A stretch of DNA of 64,000 bases from Pedobacter sp. MR2016-24 (lineage in GTDB: Bacteria; Bacteroidota; Bacteroidia; Sphingobacteriales; Sphingobacteriaceae). This document shows, one piece after another, positions 44,468 to 54,347 of this stretch; the first letter of the stretch is position 1, and each line of letters opens with the position of its first letter. The notes below the pieces were generated by a model. That model saw only the letters and a program-made list of their open reading frames with translations. It was not told the origin of the DNA and ran no database searches. The DNA lies in contig NZ_JAPIVO010000005.1 in assembly GCF_026239655.1 (NCBI RefSeq), positions 248,001 through 312,000 of the forward strand. The letters are read 5' to 3'. The position numbers were made by a program, and so were the translations under genes.

Positions 44468-44971
44468 TTATCTTAATAAGCTATCGAGTTTTGTATAAGG
44501 TTTAATTATGGCATTGTCTTCAACTGTACTGTAATAAACATGATTTCTATTTACATTTAACAGGGGTTTCGGGTGCCGGGTTAAAAATACGATCAGTGTA
44601 TCTGAAGGATTTGCGGAGTAATTCTTTTCAGATATTCCTGCATATTGTAATAAGCTGCCTTTTACCAACCCTCCCTTATAGCTTTTTAAAACCCTGCCGG
44701 AAAATATTTTCGTCGTCCCCCTTACAGCGTATACTTGCATAAGCTCTAGGGATACGATAGTTGTTGCGGCTGATTTAAGCTCAAGAATAAAGGATTGCGG
44801 AGGATCGAATTCTTTTGATTTGCTTGTAACATGATTCCTGATAAGCAACTCATTATTTGATTCCTGATTTTTTTCAGGTTTACACCCCGGGCATAAAACA
44901 AGTAATATACAAGCGATAAAAAAGCTCATTAGCAGATATACAGAAAAATTTAACCTTGCTTTGAAAGCCAT
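44468..44971 (-). CDS. Hypothetical lipoprotein
   Basis: From the internal ATG at 44971 the protein has 167 residues. The longer frame (to 45043) would place an odd MSGICCCYLSK leader before the signal. The signal peptide NFSVYLLMSFFIACILLVLCPGC ends in a lipobox. The mature part has a beta-strand-rich AATTIVSLELMQVYAVRGTTKIFSGRVLKSYKGG region like small Ig-type domains. First gene of a cluster with two small membrane-linked proteins. Function unknown. Confidence 0.6.
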   Translation of the reverse strand: MAFKARLNFSVYLLMSFFIACILLVLCPGCKPEKNQESNNELLIRNHVTSKSKEFDPPQSFILELKSAATTIVSLELMQVYAVRGTTKIFSGRVLKSYKGGLVKGSLLQYAGISEKNYSANPSDTLIVFLTRHPKPLLNVNRNHVYYSTVEDNAIIKPYTKLDSLLR

Positions 44972-45158
44972 TGTTTTAAATTTTACGAATAAATATTGAT
45001 GATCACCAATCTTACTGAGGTAACAACAACAAATTCCTGACAATGTTTACCATTTTAGGCAACGCTTTGTTTTTCAAAGAATTGCCCTGAAAAACAGCTG
45101 TGAGTATTCGTGAGGTATAGTCTGAGTGCTAAATGCAGCTCTTTCGTAACAATAGCAT

Positions 45159-45617
45159 TTATTTTGATCGACCGGCTAATCCATTTCTGATCCAGTCCTG
45201 ATAGCTCAGTTCAAACTTAATTTCTCCATTGGGATAACTTCCAACATTTTTCCATCCCTGTAATGCATAGAAACGTTCTGCGCGGGTGCCGGGACTTGTT
45301 CCCAAAAAAACAGTATCTTTAGTTTGCTCAAAATACCACTCAATCATCAAGCGATGCAGTTCTTTACCCGCACCTCTCTCTGCATGCTCCGGATCAACAA
45401 ATAGTGCCCATACACTTTTATGCTGCAGATCTACAATAGCAAACCCCGCAACTCTGCCATTGATCTCACATACCCATCCTCTTCCTCTTATTGTAATGTA
45501 TTTAGCAACGTCTTTGTCAGTAACCAGATCTGGATTGCTGAGCATATTTTCTTTGACCAGATGTCTCACAACTTGCATCTGTGCGATGTCAGTTGTTTCT
45601 GCTGTTCTAAATTCCAT
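45159..45617 (-). CDS. GNAT-family N-acetyltransferase
   Basis: This 152-residue protein has the GNAT fold: N-terminal FRTAETTDIAQMQVVRHLVKEN, then RGWVCEINGRVAGFAIVDLQ, the CoA-binding motif A ALFVDPEHAERGAGKELHRLMIEWY (pattern R/Q-x-x-G-x-G/A), and the C-terminal YALQGWKNVG. It transfers an acetyl group from acetyl-CoA to an amine; the acceptor is unknown. Monocistronic. Confidence 0.9.
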   Translation of the reverse strand: MEFRTAETTDIAQMQVVRHLVKENMLSNPDLVTDKDVAKYITIRGRGWVCEINGRVAGFAIVDLQHKSVWALFVDPEHAERGAGKELHRLMIEWYFEQTKDTVFLGTSPGTRAERFYALQGWKNVGSYPNGEIKFELSYQDWIRNGLAGRSK

Positions 45618-45742
45618 TAAATAATTAATTTTTGGGCTGCCATTTCTAAAAACGATGATAAGGTATCAAAAACTTAACAAATTCTATCTTTCTCTGTAAC
45701 CTATTTCCGTCAGGAGCGTCAATAGGATATAATATAAAACAG

Positions 45743-47230
45743 ATGAACCTAAAAAATACTGCTTTCACTTTACTGCTTTTTGGCTTAAATCCGATCTTTT
45801 CTATAGCACAGCAATTAAACACCGCCGACAGTGTAGACCTATTTTTAAAGCAAAAAATGCAGGAAAGACATATCCCCGCATTGCAGGTAGCAGTCGTCCG
45901 CGAGGGAAAGATTATTAAAAATACTACCTATGGAATTGCCAATCTTGAAAATAATATCATAGCAAAACCTGAAAGCATATTTTCAGTAAATTCAATTACC
46001 AAAGCTTTTGTCGGCGTAGCTATTATGCAGTTAGCCGAAGAGGGCAAGCTCAAAATCACCCATCCTTTATCTCTTTATTTGGATAGCTTGCCGACAGCCT
46101 GGCAAAAGATCACACTACAGCAGGTCTTAACACATACCTCCGGCCTGCCGGATATTTTAGATGCAGAAGAACAGGTAATGGGGCACGGAGACGAGAACCT
46201 GGCCTTGGATGAAGTAAAAAAGTTGCCGGTTGAATTTGAGGCGGGCGACAAATTCCGTTATAACCAAACGGGTTATGTGTTACTGGGACAAATCATCACT
46301 AAATTAAGTGGTATGCATTTTACTCAATTTATAGAAAACAGGCAATTCAAAATTGCAGGAATGAAATTGACGCGCTTTGGTGATTCTTATGACGTGATAC
46401 CTGATTATGCTGGTGCCTATACGATGAACAGGCAGGTGGGAAACCGTTTTATAAAAAACAAAATTCCAGGCATTGGCTATATGCAGTTTCCTGTGTTTTT
46501 TAGAACAGCAGCGGGTATTTTATCTACTTCAACGGATATGGCCAACTGGATCATTGCATTAGAGTCTGGAAAGCTGTTAAAAAACAAAGCCAGTATCGAC
46601 AGCATGTGGACGCCTGCTGTCTTAAATAATGGCAAAATTGATGGTTTCAACAAACTGAATAATGGCTATGGTTTAGGCTGGCCTACTGTAACACGTGCAG
46701 ATCACCCTGCTGTTGGACCTGTAGGTGGCGGCAGATCAGCACTATTCATTTATTTAAAAGATGATCTTTCTATAATCGTCCTTTCCAATTTAATGGGTTC
46801 CAATCCTGAACAGTTTATAGATGAAATAGCAGGTTATTATATTCCAGATATGCACACCGCTAATGGTTTTGGTTTATCAATTGCCCTGACTAAATTACGA
46901 ACTGAACTATTGAAACAAGGATTTTCAAATGCTGATCGGGTTGCAGCAAGCTTGTTAAAGAAAGATACCGTACTGAAATTTGATGAAGACGAACTGAACG
47001 ATTGGGGATATCAACTGCTCAGTCAGAAAAAACCAAAAGAAGCTTTATCTATTTTTACGCTAAATACAAAGCTGTTTCCCAAAAGTTCGAATACGTATGA
47101 CAGTCTGGGAGAAATGCTGGAATTAGAGGGCAATAACAAAAATGCCCTCCTGAATTATAGAAAATCTCTGTCGCTTAATCCGGGAAATCAACATGCTGCT
47201 AATCGGATAAAAATACTGTCTAAAAACTAA
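45743..47230 (+). CDS. Serine hydrolase of the beta-lactamase/class C family with TPR tail
   Basis: This 495-residue protein has a signal peptide (about 1-22). The SxxK motif is Ser84-Lys87 (NSITKAF). The second motif is Tyr173 in FRYNQTGYVLLG, and the third-motif region is GPVGGGRSALF, a looser form of the KTG/HxG element. Residues about 420-495 are a TPR-like region (YQLLSQKKPKEALSIFTLN ... LLNYRKSLSLNPGN), a common pairing in Bacteroidetes. It is probably a periplasmic or secreted peptidase/esterase rather than a resistance enzyme. Convergent with the ADP-ribosylglycohydrolase gene. Confidence 0.88.
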   Translation: MNLKNTAFTLLLFGLNPIFSIAQQLNTADSVDLFLKQKMQERHIPALQVAVVREGKIIKNTTYGIANLENNIIAKPESIFSVNSITKAFVGVAIMQLAEEGKLKITHPLSLYLDSLPTAWQKITLQQVLTHTSGLPDILDAEEQVMGHGDENLALDEVKKLPVEFEAGDKFRYNQTGYVLLGQIITKLSGMHFTQFIENRQFKIAGMKLTRFGDSYDVIPDYAGAYTMNRQVGNRFIKNKIPGIGYMQFPVFFRTAAGILSTSTDMANWIIALESGKLLKNKASIDSMWTPAVLNNGKIDGFNKLNNGYGLGWPTVTRADHPAVGPVGGGRSALFIYLKDDLSIIVLSNLMGSNPEQFIDEIAGYYIPDMHTANGFGLSIALTKLRTELLKQGFSNADRVAASLLKKDTVLKFDEDELNDWGYQLLSQKKPKEALSIFTLNTKLFPKSSNTYDSLGEMLELEGNNKNALLNYRKSLSLNPGNQHAANRIKILSKN

Positions 47231-47267
47231 TTCGTCTGGAATCAAATCCCTAAAAAATAGGGTAAGC

Positions 47268-47311
47268 TTCATCATTCGTTTGTTTTATACTGACAGCAAA
47301 CGAATGATGAA
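47268..47311. terminator. Bidirectional terminator-like hairpin
   Basis: A 15-bp perfect stem (TTCATCATTCGTTTG / CAAACGAATGATGAA) has a 14-nt loop and lies between two convergent stop codons. Confidence 0.7.
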
Positions 47312-47319
47312 ATTGAATA

Positions 47320-48285
47320 TTAAACGTCAGACATAGACAATGAAGGAATCTGAAAATTCTGTACACGATCTGCCAGCTCTTCGATATCCTTCACCCTTGC
47401 CAGTTCATTAAGCCATTCTTTTGGTATACTTTGATAGCTATACAGCAGCCCGGCCAGCCCCCCTGTAACAGCCGCAGTAGTATCAGTATCCAAACCCAGG
47501 TTCACAGCCTTCAGCACTGCGTCGGCATAAGTACTGGTAGTTAAAAGACACCAGATACTTGCTTCCAACGTATGAACCACATAACCGCTGCTATGGATGT
47601 CTTTTTCAGCGAGTGTATAAATATCTCCTTTTAATAAACGGTCTAAATGTTCAATTTCCTGCTGATCTACATTGATTGAGGCCAGGAATCTGAAAACGGA
47701 TTGTTTAAGGTTATCATAAATAGTGAAGATATCCGTCCCGTCAATCAGGCCCAGCGCATATTCCACATAATAAAAACACGAAATAACAGAACGGATGTGC
47801 CTGTGTGTTAATGATGAAACCTGTTGTACTATTCTGTATCGTTCTTCAACAGGTTTATCTTTCAGGAAGATAGCCAACGGAAGAATTCTCATCAGTGAGC
47901 CGTTACCATTGTCATCTTCCCCATTCCCGCCCGCTAACTCCGGATGCACGCCATTCGCCAGATTCCTGATCGCTTTTTGTGTAGCAATGCCTACATCAAA
48001 GAGCTTACCACCATGCGTCCAATAATCATCATTTAACCAGCTCACAAAATTATCGGCAACATTCATCAACTGAAAGGGTTTAGTTAATGCTTCTGCCAAA
48101 CAAAAGGTTAAAGACGAATCGTCAGAAAAAGTTCCTTTAGGAACATCATGAGAGCCATACTCCAGCATGCCTGAAACCGGAGTTACTGAAAGAATTTCTC
48201 TGGACAAAAATTCAACAGGTACTCCTAGTGCGTCTCCTGTTGCTACTCCTAATAAAATATCTTTAGTGATGTTTTTTTGTATCAT
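47320..48285 (-). CDS. ADP-ribosylglycohydrolase-family protein
   Basis: This 321-residue protein carries the metal-binding motifs of the DraG/ARH family: GVATGDALGVPVEFLSREIL, then GTFSDDSSLTFCLAEAL (first metal pair), and the C-terminal NLGLDTDTTAAVTGGLAGLLY (second metal site). It removes ADP-ribose from proteins or small molecules, reversing ADP-ribosylation or clearing related conjugates. No ADP-ribosyltransferase or toxin is adjacent. Family call strong; substrate unknown. Confidence 0.93.
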   Translation of the reverse strand: MIQKNITKDILLGVATGDALGVPVEFLSREILSVTPVSGMLEYGSHDVPKGTFSDDSSLTFCLAEALTKPFQLMNVADNFVSWLNDDYWTHGGKLFDVGIATQKAIRNLANGVHPELAGGNGEDDNGNGSLMRILPLAIFLKDKPVEERYRIVQQVSSLTHRHIRSVISCFYYVEYALGLIDGTDIFTIYDNLKQSVFRFLASINVDQQEIEHLDRLLKGDIYTLAEKDIHSSGYVVHTLEASIWCLLTTSTYADAVLKAVNLGLDTDTTAAVTGGLAGLLYSYQSIPKEWLNELARVKDIEELADRVQNFQIPSLSMSDV

Positions 48286-48488
48286 AATTTGGTTCGAGGC
48301 TGATGAGTTAATAATTATACATATTTTTCTATTCTTATAGATCTACTTTAATATATATATGATAGAATTGCAAAATAAGGCAATAACCGCACATTTTATA
48401 AAAAAAATATACATAATTTAATTTTACTGACAAATTTATTAATTTAGTCAGTACAGCTTTTTAACGCCATTCTAATGCAGGAGCTATA

Positions 48489-49949
48489 TTACCAGTTACT
48501 ACCTGAACCTGCACCACCGGAACTGCCTCCTCCCCAGCTACCGCCGGAAGATGAACTTCCGGAACCGGAAGAACTACTGCCGGAACTACTACGCGAATTA
48601 CTACCATTATTTGTGGTAAAAGTGCCGGAAAGTTTTTTTGCGAGGGTAAAATCCTGATTGAACACCGCTGCGCAATTACGACATACATAATCGTTATATC
48701 CAGAACCCGCATGGCGTGTGCTTGCTTTTATTTCCACGGTTCGTTTCACACGAACAGCCGTATAGTTCTTACACTTCTTACAAAAACATACCTTATCGCC
48801 AGCTTCCGTGTAAGGTAGCTTCACAACAAAATCATTCTGATCACATTGCCAGATGTCATAAGTCAAACCGCCCAATTTTTCTTCCAGCTGTTCTGTTTCT
48901 GACAGCAATGCATTTCGGTCTTTTTTAACAAGCCACATCACTCCTTTGCATTGATCCGCCTTAAAAGGTGCATAACGAATGGCACTTAACTGGTTACGGA
49001 CAGATAAATAGTGAAATAGTAATACAGGAAACGGAAATAACAGCACATAAATACCATCGTCTGTTGTAGCATCCCGGAGAGCCTCATAGCTTTTATTTCT
49101 GCCGGTTCCGGAAGTTTTTTTAATCCCTTTTCGCTGGCGTACGGGAATGTTATAACTATAATAAATTGCCCAGCACAGGTATATGAGTAGTAATACAACC
49201 CAATAATTGATTTTTACCGGGCTAAATGCAGCGAGTAAGACCACCAGCAGCATCGGGCCGAAAATCATGAATAAGCGCAATAATAAGGGTGACTGTTTAA
49301 ACATTCCTTTTTTTGGCGTGAAGGCCGCATAAAAAGAAATAGCAATAAGGTAAACAACCAATAGCAGGATCACAAAAATAAGGCGTGGATCCTGCTGGTC
49401 CGCAGCCCCGGCATTATCACTTTCAGCACCGGCGCTTGCCACCTGCTGATCATACTCCGTAAATGTGGCAGCAATACGCACCACTCCTTCAAGAACGGCG
49501 GCATCATAATTACCCGTTTTCAGCGCGGGTATCATAACCTCCTGCTGTATCCGCTGAGTTATAATGTCAGGTAAAATACCTTCCAGCCCGTAGCCTATTT
49601 CAAACTCTATCCTACGCTGGTCTTTTACAAGCAGGATCAAAAGCCCGTTGTTAGTGACCTGATCACCCAATCCCCATTTTCTGAACAGCTGGGTAGCAAT
49701 ATCTTTTGGCACCGCGCGACCAATAGAACTAACCAGCACCACAGCAACCTGGGCTTTTTTTTCGCGGTTAAGCTGCGCCAGAATACTGTCCGTTTTGTGA
49801 ATGGTTTCCGGTCGAAGGAACGCAGCAGCATCACTTACATAACTATTACCCTGTGTTTTAGGATTGGGGATACTGTCTAAAACTGAAGCTGCATAACCTG
49901 TAAAAGACAATGAAACAAGCAGTAGCAGTAATGAAAAATACTTTTTCAA
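48489..49949 (-). CDS. TPM-domain protein with zinc-ribbon and Gly/Ser tail
   Basis: The protein has 486 residues. A signal peptide is followed by a TPM domain (about 35-165): VSDAAAFLRPETIHKTDSIL, KKAQVAVVLVSSI, NGLLILLVKDQRRIEFEIGYGLEG and LPDIITQRI. There are three membrane helices (about 190-260) and one near 305-325. A zinc-ribbon-like pair follows, CFCKKCKNY and VCRNCA. The tail is a long Ser/Gly repeat ending SGGAGSGSNW. TPM proteins occur in cell-envelope and photosystem-repair contexts. It lies 20 bp after a lipoprotein gene and probably ends the operon that includes the VgrG island. Confidence 0.85.
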   Translation of the reverse strand: MKKYFSLLLLLVSLSFTGYAASVLDSIPNPKTQGNSYVSDAAAFLRPETIHKTDSILAQLNREKKAQVAVVLVSSIGRAVPKDIATQLFRKWGLGDQVTNNGLLILLVKDQRRIEFEIGYGLEGILPDIITQRIQQEVMIPALKTGNYDAAVLEGVVRIAATFTEYDQQVASAGAESDNAGAADQQDPRLIFVILLLVVYLIAISFYAAFTPKKGMFKQSPLLLRLFMIFGPMLLVVLLAAFSPVKINYWVVLLLIYLCWAIYYSYNIPVRQRKGIKKTSGTGRNKSYEALRDATTDDGIYVLLFPFPVLLFHYLSVRNQLSAIRYAPFKADQCKGVMWLVKKDRNALLSETEQLEEKLGGLTYDIWQCDQNDFVVKLPYTEAGDKVCFCKKCKNYTAVRVKRTVEIKASTRHAGSGYNDYVCRNCAAVFNQDFTLAKKLSGTFTTNNGSNSRSSSGSSSSGSGSSSSGGSWGGGSSGGAGSGSNW

Positions 49950-49970
49950 GAGAATGGCGTCAGGGTATTA

Positions 49971-50924
49971 TTAATGGATCAGTTCAAGTTTATTACTACC
50001 TGCCTTTTTATGGAGATAGTAAAAATAGTATTCTGTGTATTCCTCACCCTGTGCATCGGTTACATCAGCACGTAATGCAGGCTGCCCCGCATAAGGATAA
50101 TCAATCCGCTCCAAAGTAACCAGTCGACCTTTACCGTAAAACTTCAGCTTATAGTTTTCTATGGGTTCCATTTCGAGTTTCTTCGCATGCAGAATGCTGC
50201 TGTAAGTGTCCCACTGCTTTTTCGTCCCCTCCTGATCTAAGAACAGGGCCTGCGCATAATCTTTTTCTTTCTGATAGACCAGATTGCTGAGGCGCACGGA
50301 ATCTTTGGTGGTAACAATATCCCCAAATTCTTTATAAGCTGCAAGGATCTCTTTTAGTAATGCATCAGGATCTTCTTTACGCAAATCCTGACTTTCGGAC
50401 CAGCCCGTGATGTCATAAGGCACCTGAATATCAAACACGCCTTCAAATATGGCTACAGGTTGACCAGCCTGTTTAAAATTTTGTTGCTTAGCGGAAATAT
50501 TAACGAGTGATACTGGGGGAACTACTTTTTCCACAGCGTATCCCCTGTACCTGAAACCCTCAATATTGATATCTACTAATACATTTTCAGAAAGGGCTGT
50601 TGCAGGCTGCCCGTCCTTATATCCAGGATATAAAATAAGTTTGTAGGTCTGTTTACCGGATTTAAGGATAACGTTATTGATGGGTGAAGTGGTATTGAAG
50701 GTACCGCTTGATTCTTCGAGATACTGTACAATCGGCACATCGTTGATCAGGAGACTGAAATTGCAGGCACCTACCTGTACATTAGCTCTGTAATTTGTAT
50801 TCTGGTCTTTAAACTGTACTTCTTTATATAAATCTGGTATGGATGGGTTGTTCATCTTTTTATTGTTTTGTGCACATGACAGTAATGAGCTGCCTAATAG
50901 TAAATAAACGAATATTCTCTTCAT
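49971..50924 (-). CDS. Hypothetical lipoprotein at the 3' side of the VgrG island
   Basis: This 317-residue lipoprotein (lipobox LLSC, Cys17) has a mature part beginning NNKKMNNPSIPDLYKEVQF. It has beta-sandwich-like strands and a helical segment (EKDYAQALFLDQEGTKKQWDTYSSI). No motif of an enzyme is seen. It follows the 971-aa gene by 15 bp on the same strand. A membrane-anchored immunity or assembly factor for the preceding large protein is a reasonable inference, but nothing in the sequence proves it. Confidence 0.6.
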   Translation of the reverse strand: MKRIFVYLLLGSSLLSCAQNNKKMNNPSIPDLYKEVQFKDQNTNYRANVQVGACNFSLLINDVPIVQYLEESSGTFNTTSPINNVILKSGKQTYKLILYPGYKDGQPATALSENVLVDINIEGFRYRGYAVEKVVPPVSLVNISAKQQNFKQAGQPVAIFEGVFDIQVPYDITGWSESQDLRKEDPDALLKEILAAYKEFGDIVTTKDSVRLSNLVYQKEKDYAQALFLDQEGTKKQWDTYSSILHAKKLEMEPIENYKLKFYGKGRLVTLERIDYPYAGQPALRADVTDAQGEEYTEYYFYYLHKKAGSNKLELIH

Positions 50925-50938
50925 TTTTGATGTTGTGA

Positions 50939-53854
50939 TTAATCCGGATAAAAATGGATTGTTCCCAATTCTACTTCGTCCTGTTTATCAATAGCCTGCC
51001 ATTTGATACCTTGTTCTAATTCACCTTTGGCCAGACTGGCATCTTTGGGCTGTACAGCTGTAGATGCAGCTGCGCCTGGTTCAGGCTGACGCTTTGGAAT
51101 CTTCCCTGATATACTTCCCTGTATCTTCGCCTTTCCTACGATTTCAAGCCCTTCGAATGTACTGTAAAATTTGGTATAAAAACCTTTTTCGTCAGAATCT
51201 ACTATCGCCCTTGCAGATACTTTTGCGGAAGCTTTCATACTTGCATCCACCCCCCCCTGCACCTTCACAAAAAGATAATCCTGCTCCACTTGTACATTAA
51301 TCTGAATGAGTAAACTCAGCTCAAGGTCACCGGTAAAAGTGATACCGGGTTTATTATTAGCCTTCCTGTCTTTTGGGCTCAGCGAATTTTCACCCGTAAG
51401 TGTGTTTAAAAAGCCTTCCAGCTTTCCGCCCACACTACCGGTAGCACGAAGTTCACAGGTAATGGCATTATCTTCACTTAATGCACTCAGCGCTACATCA
51501 ACTATAGCTACAACGGCCAGTGCAATAGGATGTGCACGTTGCACCAATGCCAGAAAATCCAGGAATACGGATACCGAAATCAGCGGTTTGGCTTCAATGC
51601 TACCAGTAAGCAAAATACCTGTCTGATTTTTTACGGCATCGGCCTGTTTGGAACTGGTATTCACCCTGCTCCAGCCCACTGCAACATTTATGCTGGGCCA
51701 TTCTACTTCCATTCCTATAACATCTCTTTTCAGCTTGGGGAATTTTTTGTGGGTTCGGCGCTGCAGGTTGGCTACGTCTTTCGCGGCCTTCCGATATTCA
51801 GGACTATCTTTGTCTTTATCCCATAATGTCCTCAGCTTATCCTGATAATATCGTTCCTGCCTTTCTGCCTCTAGATCATTGCGCTCATTTTTTAGCTTAT
51901 CGGCTTCAAATCTACGTTTCAGCTCATCCATCTTACGCCTTTGGGAGGCTGTAGGCTGAGCAGCATTTGGATCCTGACCATTCCTGGAACCCGATAGAAT
52001 ACTTTTCACAATGTCCACTACAGCAATCAGCTTTTCAAATTTAGTTTCGATGCTTTCCCAGACTTTCTCAGTCAGGTCTACCTTCTCGCCACCATCCCAT
52101 TTGGCATGCAATGCGAGAGTCAGCTCCCTGTCGCCAACGCTTTTAAACTTTTTCTTCTTGTCTGCGGCCGACTGGTTATAGGTCGCAGAAGTCACTAAAG
52201 TCTTTTTAATCTTGGTATTTTTAAATTCCAGTGCCAGTTCCCATACTACGTCCGGATAAGGATAAATTTTGATCTGCTGGTCATGGCGACAAGTGCTTGC
52301 CGAAATAATATAGGGCTTCCCCGCTACACGGTTTGACATCCAGAAATACCTCAAAATCCATGGCATCTCTATGTTCGTGAGCAGTATGGGCGACCTGTCA
52401 TATATGAACCTGGAATTAAAACTAATCTCATAATCAGTATGACTTAATACCTCCAATACGGAATCGGCACCCCAGATTTTGGTGGTACTACTACCTGCAC
52501 CAAAAATACTAAAGCCTCCCTTGGTACTATTTTCCCAGGGACTTTTGACTTCTTTTTCAGCTTTTTTAATGTTTTTCGCATCTCCCCGCGCTTCAGGAAA
52601 GCTGAGCAGTTTCAGCACATTTCCCTTATGCTTCTGGCCTGCAGGTCTGGAGCAATCGCTCTCCAATGTTGACAGATCACTGAGTTGAAGGGTAATCTTT
52701 TTAAGCCCCTGGGTTTCACCCGTCACCACTTCAAAATGTCTGAGCGTCCGTAAACTGGCAACATCCTGTTTATAAAGAAAGATCGCCTTTTCTATGTCCT
52801 TCCCGGTTGTTTCATCTTTTTCAGGTATGCGAAGTACTACAGCAGTATACTTACAGGGTGCAAAAGCATTAATTTCTGTAGGAACCTCATCTACCAGTAC
52901 CGGTGTATTCCCGGTCATACTAAGTGCAGAATTATTGGCTGCCTCACCTTCAACTTCGATGAAGATTTTTTTATTGACAGTTTCAACACTGTTACCCGGA
53001 ATCCTTATCCTGGAATAGATTTCGAGCGTTTTGCCAATCTGTTTCCATACGGGATCTATATAAACATCAAATACAGCTTTTTGCACAAAATAATCACTCT
53101 GCTCATTTCCTGCCTGATTATTAGTCTGGTTGGTCATCGTATCCTTCACCAGGATCAGCCCTTTCTCATCACCAAGCATTTTATAGGCCCTTACTTCGGC
53201 GGTAAAAAAGGAGGATAACATCTGGGCGCCACGATTATAAACATTCAGTGCATCATCTCTGATTAAGCCATTGTCCATCAGTCCAACATTAATATCACGA
53301 CCAAATAATCCCTGCGTATATACATGCAATTGTACGGTGTCGTTGAATTTCTTTACACTTCCATTAATGATTTTACCTTCGTATGTCGGACTGTATTCAC
53401 GCCATACCATATCCAGTATTTTTGCTTCGCCTTTAGCAGAAATATAATAACCGTTTGGAATTTTGTTGGTCGGTTGATATCCGCCAATAAATGGTTCCAG
53501 CCAGGCTAGACCACCGCCTTCAAGGACTTTTGGGAATCGTAAACTCAACTTATTGCCAGTGAGACCGGCATTTTTACTCCGGCTTTCAAGGTTGCTGTTA
53601 CTAATTGTAGACCAAACCCAGTCCGTATCTGCTACTGGTGCCTCTTTAGGTACTACTGGCTCAGCAGGTTTAACACCTTTTTTCTTAGGTCTTGCTTTCG
53701 CTGTTATAATAATTTCATTCGGATCATATACGTCTTCTTCAGTTACCTCAACAGTAAACATCCCTGCTTCCTGAAGTATAACCAGATGATTGCTGGCATT
53801 TACAGATCCATTGCCCGAATTGATAGTTACCTTTACATCCTTAATTTTACGCAT
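50939..53854 (-). CDS. Large unidentified protein encoded next to VgrG and PAAR-like genes (possible T6SS effector)
   Basis: The protein has 971 residues and no signal peptide. The N-terminal 55 residues look beta-rich; a KARPKKKGVKPAEP linker then leads to a long beta-rich region (about 85-590). A charged helical stretch (about 625-705: MDELKRRFEADKLKNERNDL) precedes a C-terminal part with one hydrophobic segment (AHPIALAVVAIVDVALSAL) and a serine/alanine-rich end. I recognise no catalytic motif. Its position, 11 bp after the DUF4280 tip gene and on the same strand as vgrG, suggests a cargo or effector of a type VI secretion spike. A structural or adaptor role is possible. Confidence 0.6.
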   Translation of the reverse strand: MRKIKDVKVTINSGNGSVNASNHLVILQEAGMFTVEVTEEDVYDPNEIIITAKARPKKKGVKPAEPVVPKEAPVADTDWVWSTISNSNLESRSKNAGLTGNKLSLRFPKVLEGGGLAWLEPFIGGYQPTNKIPNGYYISAKGEAKILDMVWREYSPTYEGKIINGSVKKFNDTVQLHVYTQGLFGRDINVGLMDNGLIRDDALNVYNRGAQMLSSFFTAEVRAYKMLGDEKGLILVKDTMTNQTNNQAGNEQSDYFVQKAVFDVYIDPVWKQIGKTLEIYSRIRIPGNSVETVNKKIFIEVEGEAANNSALSMTGNTPVLVDEVPTEINAFAPCKYTAVVLRIPEKDETTGKDIEKAIFLYKQDVASLRTLRHFEVVTGETQGLKKITLQLSDLSTLESDCSRPAGQKHKGNVLKLLSFPEARGDAKNIKKAEKEVKSPWENSTKGGFSIFGAGSSTTKIWGADSVLEVLSHTDYEISFNSRFIYDRSPILLTNIEMPWILRYFWMSNRVAGKPYIISASTCRHDQQIKIYPYPDVVWELALEFKNTKIKKTLVTSATYNQSAADKKKKFKSVGDRELTLALHAKWDGGEKVDLTEKVWESIETKFEKLIAVVDIVKSILSGSRNGQDPNAAQPTASQRRKMDELKRRFEADKLKNERNDLEAERQERYYQDKLRTLWDKDKDSPEYRKAAKDVANLQRRTHKKFPKLKRDVIGMEVEWPSINVAVGWSRVNTSSKQADAVKNQTGILLTGSIEAKPLISVSVFLDFLALVQRAHPIALAVVAIVDVALSALSEDNAITCELRATGSVGGKLEGFLNTLTGENSLSPKDRKANNKPGITFTGDLELSLLIQINVQVEQDYLFVKVQGGVDASMKASAKVSARAIVDSDEKGFYTKFYSTFEGLEIVGKAKIQGSISGKIPKRQPEPGAAASTAVQPKDASLAKGELEQGIKWQAIDKQDEVELGTIHFYPD

Positions 53855-53865
53855 TTTGCTTATAT

Positions 53866-54342
53866 TTAGTCTGCTCGTTCAAGCATAAAATTTAAATATT
53901 CATCATCCATCTTTGCCACGTTGATCATTGGATTAAGATTGGAGGACACGTCAGGATCTGCTTTGTCGGCACTTTTACTGGAAACTGCTGCTGTTTGCCC
54001 ATGAAAAGTAAATTCGACACAGGGATCACCAGCAACCGAGCAGATCGCTTTGCTATCTTCCAGCAATAATTTCCCGCCATTATCAAGCACCACGTTCTCG
54101 TAAAATTTTGTCCATTTGGTAATAGCGGGCTTGCAGGGATTATTGTTCATCTTTTTACAGCTGCCGAAAGTTTTCGCCTCGAAGGGCTGACCAATATCTT
54201 TGGTATTGCCCAGTGGCTTTTCACTGCCTTGTTCATCATTAATGAAATGTTTTTTCTGCGAAATAACTTTAAATTTATCAGGTGCAGTTCCGTATTTACA
54301 CATACAGATCCCACCCTGGCATACCAGATGTTTCTCACTCAT
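53866..54342 (-). CDS. DUF4280 PAAR-like T6SS spike-tip protein
   Basis: The ATG at 54342 (MSEKHLVCQGG) is preferred; the longer frame begins with TTG and overlaps the previous stop codon. This 158-residue protein has a cysteine-rich PAAR-like pattern: LVCQGGICMCKYG, KKMNNNPCKPAITKWTKFY, then LLEDSKAICSVAGDPCVEFTFHGQ. DUF4280 proteins replace classical PAAR tips in many Bacteroidetes and sharpen the VgrG spike. It lies 5 bp after the 322-aa gene and 11 bp before the 971-aa gene. Confidence 0.85.
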   Translation of the reverse strand: MSEKHLVCQGGICMCKYGTAPDKFKVISQKKHFINDEQGSEKPLGNTKDIGQPFEAKTFGSCKKMNNNPCKPAITKWTKFYENVVLDNGGKLLLEDSKAICSVAGDPCVEFTFHGQTAAVSSKSADKADPDVSSNLNPMINVAKMDDEYLNFMLERAD

Positions 54343-54347
54343 AATTA

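Noticed and set aside
48475..48657. Pro/Glu-rich forward frame at the TPM gene end
   Set aside because: It is the antisense reading of the Gly/Ser-rich tail codons.
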